Of a stretch of 64,000 bases of DNA, positions 33,893 through 46,295 are shown in pieces. Numbering within the stretch: position 1 is the first letter of the stretch; each line of letters opens with the position of its first letter. The notes beneath the pieces are model-generated. The model searched no databases. It saw only the letters and a program-made list of their open reading frames with translations, and was not told the DNA's origin. Made by a program: the position numbers and the translations under genes. The DNA comes from Juglans regia (Eukaryota > Streptophyta > Magnoliopsida > Fagales > Juglandaceae), in contig NC_049903.1 in assembly GCF_001411555.2 (NCBI RefSeq), positions 27,416,270 through 27,480,269 of the forward strand, in the 5' to 3' direction.

Positions 33893-34345
33893 TTAGACCA
33901 TGAAGCTCATCCCGATCATTTTGGATGTCCTCTTCCGATTTTTGAATCTATACCCGTGCACGTTGGAGTTATTCCTCCTACTTTTGGAGTTATTCCTTCT
34001 TTTTTGGAGGCGACGTTCTCTTTCGCAAACAACTTCTCTTTCATTTTCTACTTCAATATTTGCCCATAAAAAGTACTCGCAGTATAGCCTTCCCTGCATC
34101 AAATAACTTGTACAAATCATGAAGCAAAATTACAATTAATACAACAATGTTTGAAAATAAAAAGTACACAAACAAGAGTAATTACTGTTGACCTCCTTAT
34201 TATAATTTGGACAGGAATAAAAAGGTCGCCTTAGAGTTTTTTGGGTGTTCGAGAATTTTAGATGTGTCATCTCTCCGCATAAACATTTTGGATGATGATT
34301 CGAAGAATGATCAACTGAACTATATGAAGAATGTGATAAAGACAT
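33893..34345 (-). CDS. Small GRF-type zinc-finger protein (2 exons, ~117 aa)
   Basis: Exon 1 is 34345-34193 and exon 2 is 34093-33893. Donor GAG|GTCAAC is weak; acceptor GATGCAG|GGAAGG is good; phase 0 joins them. Exon 1 reads MSLSHSSYSS, then the zinc-finger start PKCLCGEMTHLKFSNTQKTL and RRPFYSCPNYNKE. Exon 2 supplies the last ligand in GRLYCEYFLWANIE, giving the CxCG...FYxCPN...C pattern of the GRF zinc finger (At4g04775-like proteins). A basic tail (RRLQKRRNNSKSRRNN) follows. The upstream ATG at 34363 is in frame; 34345 fits relatives better. GRF fingers bind single-stranded nucleic acid. In plants such small genes are often transposon passengers; it sits tail-to-tail with the FRS pseudogene. 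Confidence 0.6.
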
Positions 34346-34485
34346 TGCTGATATGGAACACAAACATCTTTGGAAAATGTTAGAGAGGCTGCTGCAACAT
34401 AAAAGGCGAATTCATGGTTTATGTAATTCATTAATTCATCATAGTAACATTTTTCATTCATACTCATGCAACATTCATTCCTATA

Positions 34486-34648
34486 GTTCCCTACACAACA
34501 GCCACTCTAACATTTTTCATTGTTCCCTACACTACACATTTATTTGAATTCATTATAGTAACAGAGGGTTGGAAATTAAATTCATTCCCATTGTTCCCTA
34601 CACAACAGCCTCTCTAACATTTTTCATTGTTCCCTACACTACACATTT
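34486..34648. repeat. 56-bp direct repeat, copies 107 bp apart
   Basis: Copy 1 is 34486-34541 and copy 2 is 34593-34648. They begin gttccctacacaacagcc, end ccctacactacacattt and differ at one base. They lie just upstream of the GRF gene. Confidence 0.85.
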
Positions 34649-34659
34649 TTCACTGCAAG

Positions 34660-36590
34660 AGACAGTGTAAAATCACATACACTTAGGTGCGCAAATACCG
34701 CCTTGTCTTCCATGAGTATGCGTCTCTTTCTTCAAAATGTGAGGGAGTAAATTGATCATTGGATGTCAATCTGAGTTGTACATGCAAAACTTGACAAGAA
34801 TAATGGTCAAATGTGCTAGACTTTAATGCCAAATTCTGAAGTGAAATTCAACAGAACTTTCTAGTATTCAATTTGGCTACTTAGAAGTTGCTCTAGAAAG
34901 AGAAATGCAAAACATTATTAGTGTCTAACTTACTCATGGCCCAATGTGATAAACAACTTACAATTTCATTTCTAATATACTATTGGCATTATAATGGACC
35001 ATAATCTCATTAACTTATTGAACCCCATAACTCAATGCTCTATATACCTAGGACTTTAAGATTTGATTGTTATGACATGGGTTTTCTTTCAAATCTCAAC
35101 AGGCAATGAATTTCGAGTGATAAAAAATGAAGTAGATATCATAAATTATTTTGCTTTCAAAGGAAGTAGATATCATCAACAACTTACAATTTCATTTCTA
35201 ATGTACTATGGGTTTGCTTTCAAATCTCAGAACTTGTCTTAATCAATTTTTTTTATTTTCTTGAATCAAAACACCAAACAGAATAACAAATGAAAAAAGA
35301 AAATAGAGAAGACAAGGGTGCTATAATCGTTCCAGTTCCTACTACCCGAACCATATTCCACTTACACTTGTTCAGAATCGTTTCTCGAGCAGAGCTAACA
35401 AAGAAAACATAAAATGTGAAAGTGTTGTTTACCTTAAAATATGAGAGTGGTGTTTTACCTTAGGGCTAAAGAAGGGGATGAAGTGGATGACGGAATCGAG
35501 CAGGGGACGAATCTTAGGGCAGAAGAAAAGGATGGACTCTAGGGATAGCGGGTTAGACTGGGTTTGCCGACCTCCAAACTCGATCTGACTCCAGGACAAC
35601 GGCAACGACGACGACATATTGGTGGAGACGAACTTGGGACAACGACTGATCCTCAGAAGGGGAGGGATTCAGATCTTCAGAACTCAAAAGGGGGAGGGAT
35701 AGTGATGAAGCTCAGGAAGGGGGGTTCAATTTCCCTCTAATGAAACGCAGTGTATACGTTTCATTAAACTTGCAAAGCAGTCCCCGAATGGGAACTGCAA
35801 TAAGAATTTCCCTCTACAAATCTAGACAGACCTTCAACGAATTCTATAAGCACGGACTCCACCACACACGGTGACTCCAAAAGATCTTCTTTGAAGGGAG
35901 GCATCATCTTCAACCTCCCAAAACCCTAAATCCCTCCATTGTATTGAGAAAACGTGAGGTTATGAGAGATTGTAAAATCGCATATTATTGTGGATTTTGG
36001 CCCCAAACACCCTATGCACGTAGGCTTTTATGCCGAACTACGTAAATTTTTATGTCTCTCTCTATATATCTTTTGTTTTCTTATTTATTATTTGTTTCAT
36101 AGATGAACGCAAAGATCACAGTATCGACGCCCAAATCATCATCGTGGGCCAGGGATAATTCTTTCCTCCATTTCAACCTATTGTGTGAATTAACATGTTC
36201 CCTAGAGGAAAGAAGTACTTCACCAAAACATAAGTTCAAAATTCTAACCAAAAAGAATAGCCATGGTCAAGCCCATAAAAAAACCAACATGAATAGATGA
36301 ACAAAAGGGGTGTAAATGTGTAAAAGATCAAGTAGATATTGCGGCTGAAAATCAGGAGGTTTCAAACCATCTACCAACTGCCGATATCAACGCTACAAAT
36401 AAGGGATGAGGAAGCCATGATCCTGCTATTTTGATTTTGATTTCTGTAACTGACATTTGAATTTAAATATATTGCTGAAAGTTAGCACTTGATTGTAAAA
36501 ATGTCTTTCTATTTCTACTATTTGTAATCCACCAATATCAATCAATCAAATATACAAGTATTCAAAATTGTATTACTCTATTTTCCTTCA
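34660..36590. other. No gene recognised; GC-richer island at 35430-35750
   Basis: The ORF on the minus strand at 35429-35617 (62 aa, start MSSSLPLSWSQIEF) has no known domain. The island holds an inverted pair aatgaaacg / cgtttcatt at about 35739-35767. It may be the former promoter side of the GRF unit. From about 36400 to 36590 the DNA is probably the 5' LTR of the copia element, since a primer site follows at 36591; its left end could not be fixed. Confidence 0.4.
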
Positions 36591-39500
36591 TGGTATCAGA
36601 CTGACCAGCAAAGACAAATGTCAAAAAAAAAAAAAAAATCCCCATGTCTTCCTCTCCCTCATCTTCAACCAGCCTTCCCATCCTAACCTCTCATCCACCC
36701 TCTGTTATTTACATGAGTAATGTTGTTACTGTCAAGCTCACTTCTGAGAAGTATCTCCTCTGGAAAGCACAACTCATTCCTTACTTATGTGGCCAAGATT
36801 TATTTGGCTACCTTGATGGAACCATACATATTCCTCCCAAAACTGTCTTTATCACCCACCTTGAAAATGGCCCCATCACTGAAATAATCAACTCTGCCTA
36901 CACTCACTAGGTCCGACAGGATAGCATCGTCCTTAGCACTATCACGTCTTCTCTCTCTGAAGGTGTTCTTGCCCAGATGGTCAACTATACCACTTCCCAT
37001 ACTGTTTGGGGTGCTCTTGAGGAGAATTTTCTTCGCGATCTCATGCCAAAATTGTGCAAATTCGCACACAACTGGTGACTGTTACCAAAGGCAGTAAAGC
37101 TGCTATAGAGTATTTTTTGTTTATTAAGAAACTAACCGATGAGTTAGCTATTGCAAGCCAACCCATGACATGCAAAGATGTTATTACATACGTTCTTCCA
37201 GGGTTAGGCCACGAATATGACAGTTTTTTTGCCTCTATTTCTGCTCAGACTGATATAGTGTCTCTTGAAGAGATATACTCTCTACTTCTCACAACAGGCA
37301 CGCATCTCTCGGCATCAGCTTGCCTCACCTATTCAGCAGGCATCCATCAACGTTGCTCAAAAGCAATTTCAGTCCTTTACAAATAGAGGATGCAGTGGCT
37401 ATCGTAGCATAGGACGGGATCAACGTAGTGGTTCCAACGCTAATACCCGAACCAATGATCAGAACACTCTGGTTTGTCAGGTGTGTAATAAACCAGGCCA
37501 TTCGGCTCGAAAATGTTACCATCGCTTTGATCTCTCTTATCAGGACTCCTTTAAAACTGACAACAAACAAGTCATGGTTGCTTCAAATGGTGCCAATTGG
37601 GACACTGAATGGCACGTGAACTCAGGCGCCACTCATCATGTTACAAATAATCTCGAAAACCTGAACCTCAAATCTGAAGATTACGATGGTTCAGATCATG
37701 TTCAAGTGGGAAATGGCCAAGGTTTGCACATTACAAAAATTGGTTCCTCTCAACTCTCTACTCCCAACTCTTCCTTTCTTCTTCATAACGTCCTTCTAGT
37801 TCTAGTTCCTGAAATTCAAAAGAACTTATTATCTGTCCAACAATGTTGTGTTGATAACCATGTATATTTTTAATTTTATGACAAATATTTTCTTGTGAAG
37901 GACTACTCGGGGAAGGTCCATCATCAAGGCCAACTCATTAATGAACTCTATCCATTCAACTCCACTTCTCATCACCCTCATACTTTCTCCACAGTCCGTG
38001 TCTCCACTCGCGAATGGCATCGTCGTCTTGGACATGCACCCCAACCCGTTCTCAACAAAGTCCTCCTCAATAATAAACTTTCGGCTAGCACCAATAAAAG
38101 GTCGTCTATTTGCTCCGAATGTCAAATGGCTAAAAGCCATGATTTACCCTTTCAGTCTTCTTCACATGTTTCTCGTCATCCATTATATTTAATTTTCAAG
38201 ATGTATGGGGACCTGCCTCTGTGGCTTCCACCACAGGTGCTAAATATTATTTTACTTTTCTTGATGATTATTCAAAATTTGTGTGGCTGTTTCCAATCAA
38301 ATTAAAATCTGACATTGAACAAATTTTTCTTCAATTCCAAGCCTATGTTGAAAAACATTTTGAAAGGAAAATTAAATCAATTCAATCCGATTGGGGTGGT
38401 GAATATAGCCGATTACATACCTATTTTCAACATCATGGAATAAATCATCGGGTGGCTTGTCCTTACACCCACCAATAAAATGGATCGATTGAACGTAAAC
38501 ATCGACACATTGTTGAAGTTGGTCCAAGTTTGTTGGCTCACTCAAAACTTCCTTTCATCTATTGGGAAGATGCTTTCCACACAACAACATACATCATAAA
38601 TCGTCTTCCAACACCTGTCCTCCAAAATAAATCTCCTTTTGAATTAATGTATCATTGTGTGCCCAATTACTCGTTCATGCGTGTATTTGGTTGTACTTGT
38701 TAGCCAAACATGAGACCCTATAACAAAAATAAACTCAATTTTCGGTCTCAAACCTGCATCTTCCTCGGCTACAGTTTGGGTCATCATGGATACAAATGCT
38801 TTGATCCCTCTATAGGTAAAACTTACATTTCAAGGCATGTAATTTTTGACGAAACTATTTTTTCCAGCTTTCCAGCAAGTCGAGCCCGAGACACCTCCCA
38901 CTCTGTCTGTGTCTCTTCCATCCATCGTCACTATCTCTTCTCCTCCAAACACCACTCCCATGCAACCTAGTTCATTTCTTGTGAGGACACAATTTGCACA
39001 TTGCTCTTCTTCTTTTGTAGGAACAGGAGACGTGATTTTGCCTAATTTCCCTTCTAATAGTGATGCTCCTTTGGACCAAGCGATTACTCAAGATTGTTCT
39101 ACATCCTAGCATGTTGTTAATAGCCATCCTATGGTCATGAGATCCAAAAATAATATTCATCAACCACTCAAGCATGCAAATGACTATATCCGTTACCCAC
39201 TTCCGAAAGCGCTGATCACAGAGACAATCACTGAAGCTGACGAACCAACCTCCTTTACGACAGCCATCAAACATAGCCACTGGCGTGACGCTATGAATAA
39301 AGAATTTGATGCACTTCTCCAAAATGGTACGTGGTCACTTGTTACACCCCCATCTCGAGCTAATATTGTTGGATGCCATTGGGTATATCGAATCAAAGGG
39401 AAAGCCGATGGAACCATTGAGCGCTACAAAGCTCATTTGGTTGCCAAAGGATTTCATCAACAGGAAGTGATTGATTTCACATAAACTTTCAGTCCAGTTG

Positions 39501-40705
39501 TGAAGCATGCAACCATTCGGCTAGTTTTATCTATTGGTGTAACTTATGAATGACCTATCATTCAACTTGACGTACAAAATGCATTTTTGCATGAAGATTT
39601 ACAAGAAGCAGTGTTCATGACTCAACCTCAAGGTTATATTCACCCACAATATCCACATTATGTATGCAAACTCCACAAGTCATTATATGGCTTGCGCCAA
39701 GCCCTAAGAGCTTGGTTTTCAAAGCTATCTGATAAACTCAAGGCACTCAATTTCTGTGAAAGCAAGGCTGATAACTCTCTGTTTGTATTGAAGACCACCA
39801 ACGAGGTACTTTACATTTTAATATATGTTGATGATATATTAATTACAGGGTCAAGTTATCATGATATCAACCGAATAATTCAAAGTCTCAAAGCTTCATT
39901 TGTTGTCAAACAACTGGGCAATCTTCACTTTTTCCTTAGAGTAGAAGTGGTTCAAAGCTCCGAATGACTCTATCCCACTCAAAGAAAATATATTGTTGAT
40001 TTATTAAAGAGGAGTAAAATGGACAAAGCTAAGATGTGTACCACCTCAATGGCTTCTAATTTTCATTTGGCTGCTAACGATGGATCACCATGCACTGATG
40101 TTAGCATCTACCAAAATATTGTAGGCAGCATGCAATACTTGGCATTTACAAGGCCAGATTTGGATTTTGTTGTTCACAAAGTCAGTAAGTTCATACACAA
40201 GCCAATGGACTCTCATTGGCAAGCCGACAAGAGGATATGCGGTACTTAAAGCACACGGTTTCAACTGGTCTCCTCATCACCAAAGCTAATAACTTGAGAA
40301 TTCAAGCATACTCTGACTCTGATTGGACTGCGGATATAGATAACAGAAGATCAGTTAGTGCATATTGTATTTTTCAAGGACCCAATCTAACCTCATGGAG
40401 CTGTAAACAATAGCAAACCATGGCCCGAAGTAGCACTGAGGCAGAATATAAATCACTTGCAAACACAGCTATCGAAATAATATGGATCCGCTCCCTCTTG
40501 TCTGAGTTACGGCTCCCTATTTGTCAAACTCATGTGCTTTGGTGTGATAATATTGGAGCAACGTATCTATCATCCAATCCAGTATTTCATGCACAAAAAG
40601 AACACATTGAAATTGATTTTCATTTTGTTAGAGATCAAGTATCTAGCAAGTAGCTAGCAGTGCAATTTATTTCAAGCGATCAACTAGCGGATGGTTATAT
40701 ATCTT
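36591..40705 (+). mobile_element. Ty1/copia retrotransposon, decayed
   Basis: A primer-binding site tggtatcaga (36591-36600) is complementary to initiator Met tRNA and is followed by gag-pol from 36644. Order: gag (LTSEKYLLWKAQLIPYL), zinc knuckle CQVCNKPGHSARKCYH, protease WHVNSGATHHVTN (37607-37645), pre-integrase REWHRRLGH with SICSECQMAK, integrase FTFLDDYSKFVWLFP and IQSDWGGEY, reverse transcriptase (WVYRIKGKADGTIERYKAHL, QLDVQNAFLH, YVDDILITGS near 39825), RNase H ([38 protein letters not shown]). More than ten stops and several frameshifts break it. The protease DSGA motif is NSGA. The 3' end stops at 'SSDQLADGYIS' and runs into MITE-like DNA, so the 3' LTR is missing. Confidence 0.93.
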
Positions 40706-40706
40706 A

Positions 40707-40950
40707 GGATTGCAAATATAATTTCTCATATAATTTTTACAAATCCTAAAATAAAATACTCTTACAAAATTATATTCAAATAACTTCTCAACTTTATCTA
40801 TCAGGTTTCACAACCTCTAATATTCTATATTTTCAAAAATAAATTTTTTCAAGACTTTCTCTCCTTTGCCAAAATCCAATTTTAAAAAATTCTCAAAACA
40901 CTGACAGTTTATCATAACCAAATAATTTATTTTATTTATTGAAAAGAGCT
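40707..40950. mobile_element. MITE-like AT-rich block at the copia 3' edge
   Basis: The block has the same 'tttcaaa', 'ttctctcctttgccaaaatcc' and 'cttctcaact' motifs as the 382-742 element and follows the broken copia RNase H directly. It probably inserted in, or marks a deletion of, the copia 3' end. Confidence 0.4.
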
Positions 40951-41256
40951 GAAGAGATCCCTGTGAAAAGAAAAATGCTTTGGCTACCGAGAAAGCTAAC
41001 CCTCAAAGTATTTTTTTTATTTAATGATTAAAAAATTATTTTATTAATAAGTTTGTGAAGTTTCTTTTCAACATATTTAAAGAAGTTGAAAAAGTATTTA
41101 TAAAAAAGAGAGAGAGAGAGCAGTGCATTTTGTACTACTAAGTACAATCAATTTCACGTTCGAGCCAGGCTATACGAAACGTTCACCTGTGCACTCCAAC
41201 GGTTGTTTTAGATTAAGAATAAAAAATTGCAGAAAGAAGAAGTCAATGACGGAAAA

Positions 41257-41355
41257 GCCATTTGAGCTGCCCCTCCAGATCCATCTTCCCGTTCCTCCGT
41301 GAAACCATTTGAGCCCCCCCATCCATCTTCCCGTTCCTCCGTGAAACCATTGGAG
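41257..41355. repeat. ~42-bp tandem repeat in a short minus-strand ORF
   Basis: The phrase 'ccatcttcccgttcctccgt' plus 'gaaaccatt' occurs twice. In the minus frame 41447-41208 it gives two copies of GGSNGFTEEREDG. The ORF starts MAEMLRTRFSSLNKQERDVS; no family is recognised. Confidence 0.6.
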
Positions 41356-41639
41356 CCACCCCATTTTCGACTCCCATTTTGTGGGTTGCTCACGTCTCTC
41401 TCTTGTTTGTTTAGGGAAGAAAATCGGGTTCTTAACATCTCTGCCACCTAACTCAGCCTCTGTCAGATCCCCCTGCTCTCAAAATAACAAATGGATTTTA
41501 AGCATGAACTACTTATAGAAATGGATTTTAATTTCTTTATATCCCTTGTACTACTGAATCAGGGGATAGATCTAAACCTAAACTACTACAAGATATGAAC
41601 CCAAAATAACTACATACGAGATGAGCTCAATAAACCAAG

Positions 41640-42400
41640 CTAGGATTAATAAGCAAAGAAAATCTTACCAATGCAAAATGGGTTCGTTTCAATCATCCAA
41701 ACTATAGAGAGACATCAATCGAAAGGCCGAAGACAAAAGAGAAACGGCGGCAAAAACTCAAAGGCCAGGATTTCTCTGTTGGACAATAGGAGGAGCCGAA
41801 GAATAACTTTTCGGGTGAAGAAAATGTTACGGTCGATGATAAGTTTCTTTCCGAAAAGGAGTTCATTACTTTAGCTTCTGACTTGGAGGACTTTTTTTGC
41901 TCAAGTTCGTTAACGAGTCAATTTGGGGCTTCGACCAGAGATTTGTTTTTGTCAAAGAAGGATTTCGAGGGTACAAATGAAGGAAAAGATGTAGAATTAA
42001 CTGAGGAAGACTTGGAGTCAGAGGACAGAGATTCACAGAACTTGGATATTGGTTATGAGCCGGAAGATTTTGATGGTGAAGATAGTGATATTCTGGAAGA
42101 ACTTCAAAAGCTGGAAGAGTCTGATATGCTGAAATCAGGTCGTCAAAACTCAAAGTAGTTTTACAAGGATGGTTTTCATGGTGATAGAAACTCTAAAGAC
42201 AAAGACTTTGGTGGAAATGATGAAAAACAAATGGACGGAAAACCCAATTTGTCTCCTGCCCATGCCAATGCGCACCGTTTCATTAACCCAGCTATGCCAT
42301 GTCATTTTCGTGCATAAGGGATGCGCGAAATCGACTTCACGTAGAGATTTTCTTTATACTATTGGTACAATACAAGGGTGGCCCTAGCATTGTCCATGTG
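41640..42400 (+). pseudogene. Unidentified acidic protein-coding fragment
   Basis: A plus-strand frame with coding-like composition runs from about 41815 through 42158 and, past one stop, to about 42315. It reads VDDKFLSEKEFITLASDLED, then SSSLTSQFGASTRDLFLSKK and a strongly acidic stretch (ELTEEDLESEDRDSQNLDI, EDFDGEDSDILEELQKLEES). After a TAG the same frame goes on with FYKDGFHGDRNSKDKDFGGN. Upstream pieces (41690-41810) are in another frame and Lys/Arg-rich. I do not recognise the parent gene. Because it is bounded by copia fragments and repeats, it looks like a captured or stranded gene piece. Confidence 0.4.
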
Positions 42401-42544
42401 AAAAAAAGAAACTGAGTGTATGTATGTTTTTCGGCGTGAGAGAGATGGCTCTTGTCGTGAGGGTGACAACTCTCGATCAATGTCTTGTTCAACATGCCAT
42501 AGATGAACTGGTGCATCGTCTTTGATACTATCTTTCTAGGTTAC

Positions 42545-43900
42545 TAGTTGGGCATTGCGGCCCATTTTGAATCAGATGGGCTTTTTCTTTGCCAGAATAA
42601 ATATATCACGGGCATCCTTCAAAGGACAAATATGTCCAATGCCGAGTCCCATGTCTTCAGGCTTCTAATCTTACACTTTTTGAGGGTGATTCATTTCATG
42701 ATTTTAGATTTATCTTTTCTAATAAATTATTATTGGATTATTCATCTCACTTTCTATAATAAAAAATTATTATTCTTATTTTAGTTTTTTATCTAATTTT
42801 TTTAATACATTTTATTTATTTATTTTTAAATACTTTTTTTTTATTTTCATTTTCATAATTTCCTACAATATATACATCAAAACTACCAAGACCCTAAAAA
42901 AATTAAATTAATATTCAAGAATCAAAATCAAAAATCAAAAATAAGAATATTATATCATTTGCCTAAGAGACACTTCTCAATAAATATGTTGAACCACTGT
43001 GGTTAAAGTCAAGTTAATTGCCTATTCCAATGTAGATGAAAAGGGTTTTACTATACATCAGCCATTATTCACCTCCACACCCCACATTTGACAGTTTTTT
43101 TTTTTTTTCATAGGATGTGGAGTATGGGGTAGTAAATAGTGACTGATGAAAAAAATTATTCAAATGAAATGATGCTAACTTAGGTAAAACATGACTAACT
43201 ACAACAAATGGCTATTCCAATATCATTGCTCTTAGTTGATCTCTGGATGATTAACATTCCAAAAGTGGCTATATAATTTTTTGTTCTGAATGACGCCGCC
43301 AAAGGAAAACAGCAGATCAAATGCTCTCAAAGACAGGCGTGTAGCATAGGCAGACTCATAGAATAAGGCTATGTGTGTGTAATCTTATTTCTTGGACCTT
43401 CCTCAAGCATCAAGCAATTGCACATTCCAACACTAAAGTTGAATACTATACCTTAGCCAACTCAAGTGCTGAATTAAATATGCCTTATATAAGGTCTCCT
43501 CCAAGTACTTGTTTACTTAGTCCAACCTCCTACGTATATTGAGTTGTAATAACATTTCATGCCCATCATAAAAACTTTGCCATTGATTTTACTTTATTTG
43601 TGAAAGAGTTGCTCAAGCCTAACTTCAAGTTCATTTCATCTCTAGCAAAGATCAACCCGCAAACATTTTCACCAACACTCCAAAACTCTCATGTATGTGT
43701 ACCAAGCTCACTGTCTGTGCATCTGATCTGATGAGTTTGAGGGGGTGTAATCGCTCATATCCTGCACTTACGGATCATGGCAGTAGAAGCTCTTCATTGA
43801 ATGCTAAGATCAACACCCCCAAAATTAGGCATCAGCTCTAAAGAATCATAGCTCAACAAACCTGAGGGCAACTCCCATAAATCATGCATCTCCGTAGTGA
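42545..43900 (+). mobile_element. Second Ty1/copia fragment (RT and RNase H pieces)
   Basis: A frame at 42550-42670 reads GLFLCQNKYITGILQRTNMS, the copia reverse-transcriptase stretch preceding 'NAKPV'. A MITE-like block interrupts it. At 43430-43720 the frame reads KVEYYTLANSSAELN and HAHHKNFAIDFTLFVKELL, a decayed RNase H ending whose usual form is [16 protein letters not shown]. It is more diverged than the 36.6-40.7-kb copy, so it is an independent element. An LTR-like tail may extend to about 43980. Confidence 0.7.
43056..43148. mobile_element. Foldback MITE inside the second copia fragment
   Basis: Inverted arms of 32 bases (43056-43087) and 34 bases (43115-43148), starting 'catcagccattattcacc' and ending 'aaatagtgactgatg', flank a T-run loop. 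They are about 80% complementary. It separates the RT and RNase H pieces of the copia fragment. Confidence 0.6.
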
Positions 43901-44387
43901 TAAGACAACATTTCCATTTGTACATTGTATAGTGATATAGTCACTCCCAATATTCTTGATGTAAATATAATATCTTTATAGTTCTTAACTGAAAAGGCCA
44001 ATTGTACTATTTAGGGATACAATAGCTCTTTAATTATCTTATTTAAGAGAAAACTTCATGAGCGCATGATATTGAATCCTTAATACTCTTTCCTTCATTA
44101 TTTTTTTATACCAACCACAAAAAGGCCTACAATCACTAGAGGTGAACGGGTTGTTTGCAGGGGTTGCGAGTGCGGATCTTTTTTAGGTACACAAGGTTTG
44201 TATGTAAGAACTATTTATAGCAAAAGTTTTCTGTAGTGGATACCTTTGGATTGGTTAGTACCCGTGTGGTTTAGATTTTGAAGAGATTCTTCATATGAGT
44301 TTATACTTTGTTACCAAAATTTCTATATTGATATTTTTTAACCTTTTTAAGGTTTAGGTTTTGATATATGTGGTAATATCTATGATT

Positions 44388-45024
44388 GTTTATGTTGAGT
44401 TTGGCTTAATTTTATGTTGAAGATGTCATTCCACAAGCTTGGCTTGACTGTTGCTCAACTCTGACTTGATTGTGGCTCGAAACCTCGCTTGACAGTCCGC
44501 TCGAGCTAAGCTTTAGACAGAGAGTTCACTTAACATCCGCTCGACAGTCAGCTCAAGTAGGAGGCCAACCCATGTGTTCACTCAAAAATCACTCAACAGC
44601 CAGTTCGAGTGAGTGTCTACCCTAAACCACCGCTTGACACGTCGCTCGAGCGAATTTTCAGTTTTAGGACTTCTTGCACCGTAGACTATATATACATGAT
44701 TTTATTCATGTATTTGACATTATCAGCCGGCCGTATACTAGAGAGAGAGAGAGAGAGAGAGAGAATATCCTTTTGTGAAGAGTTATGAGTGTTCATTGGG
44801 TGTATTAGGACTTTAGGATTAAGGATTTTGTAATTAATCACTTGTACTCCACTTTTGTTGATAGTGAATTCGTAGAGACCGATCCCGTTCATAGACATAG
44901 GTTCACATTGAACCGAACCACTTATATCTTAGTGTTCTTTGTGTGATTGTCATTATTTCTTTTGTTTGATTCTGATGTTATACTTCAAATTAGCCTTTGA
45001 TAACCAGTTTATCCCAACAATTTA
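44388..45024 (+). mobile_element. Solo LTR with repeated 'cgctcgag' motifs
   Basis: The 627-bp block 44393-45019 begins TGTTG and ends CAACA, the inverted ends of an LTR. The flanking 5-mers gttta (44388-44392) and attta (45020-45024) match at 4 of 5. A TATA-like 'ctatatatacatg' lies near 44684, then a (GA)n run at about 44742-44763. The 5' part carries degenerate repeats of 'cgctcgacagtc' and 'cgctcgagcg'. No internal coding region adjoins either side. Orientation is inferred from the TATA-like motif. Confidence 0.6.
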
Positions 45025-46295
45025 GATATTTAGATCTATATCTATTGAATATTGGTATATTTTGTTAATTAATTCCTCCTACGCTTGGTTTTTCAAATAA
45101 GAAATGTGACAAGGAAGGCTTGCACCATACATGACCTCTACCTAACCAACATATGATTTGTCATTTTTTTCATTTTATTTAAACACACACATATTTAAAC
45201 ATTAAGATAGTGAGTCAAAAATGATAAATTACATGTTAATTAAATAGAAGTGTGTAGTATAAAACTTCCATACAAAATTTCTCTTTTCAAATAGTATGAT
45301 AGCCAGGTTTCGTGGATCGTGACTTCAACTTCAACATATATCTCGTAACCTTAATTACTTTTGTGTATACAAGTATTGTGCTGCATATGAATATTGTACT
45401 TGTGAGCTGTAAAAATACAAAAACTTTTTCATACTCTTTTAGGCCGTCTTTATCGGTTAGTGCGTGGGTGAAGAGAAGATGGTTTTTTGTGTCATGTCAT
45501 GTTGTCATGTCTCAACAATATTTGGTTCATGTTTTATATTCCGTTGGTGTTATGATATCTAATGTAATCTGTTTGGGTGTTAAGAGTATTTCAAATCACA
45601 TATGAATAATAATGAAATAATTTATGAATAATAGTAAACTGTTTGTAAATCCAAACAAATCCTTATGGACACGATCTTATTCACCTAATCCATCAATCAT
45701 GCAATCCTTAGATTTTCTAAATGGAGAAGAGGCAGCATATAGTAGTTCAAATGGGTATAATTATCATGATCATGTTGACCCAATCCATCAATCATTGAAA
45801 TAAAACTAATCTTAAAGGTGGCTTCCACCAATACATGATTTCAGCATTTCACCAAGGATAAATACAAGTACTACAACATCTAAATGGTAACTTGCTTTAC
45901 GTCTTGCTCCGAATGGAGCTTTTTCTTTACCCTTTTCTCGCCATGAGGGGTGGCTTGCTCACCATCTTGCCAATGTGGTGACTTTTCCACCATCTTTTTG
46001 TGGGTGATGGATTGCCTGCCAAGTTGCCAACTAGCTCCATTTGTGTCTTGTACCCATCTTGGGCTAGTTTAGGCTGAACCTAGGGAATTCTTGGGCTTTG
46101 GCGGCCCATATACAACACAATATGGCTAATAGACACCGGCCTACTCATAAAATGTATCTCTTGATGAGACATCGAAACATCAACTATTGCATTCCTTGTT
46201 AAAGGAATGCAAACACCATTTATTATAAATAGATGAAAGGGTCCCTTAGCGAACATGATACTATAGTAAATTGAATATCAAATTGATAGTGTATC
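45025..46295. other. No gene recognised
   Basis: AT-rich DNA. A block at about 45440-45665 ('ggccgtctttatcgg' to 'aatccaaacaaatcc', with 'tgaataatagtaaa' inside) looks like one more member of the 'gaatagtag' MITE family. The 97-aa ORF at 45312-45605 overlaps it and has no domain. Confidence 0.45.
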
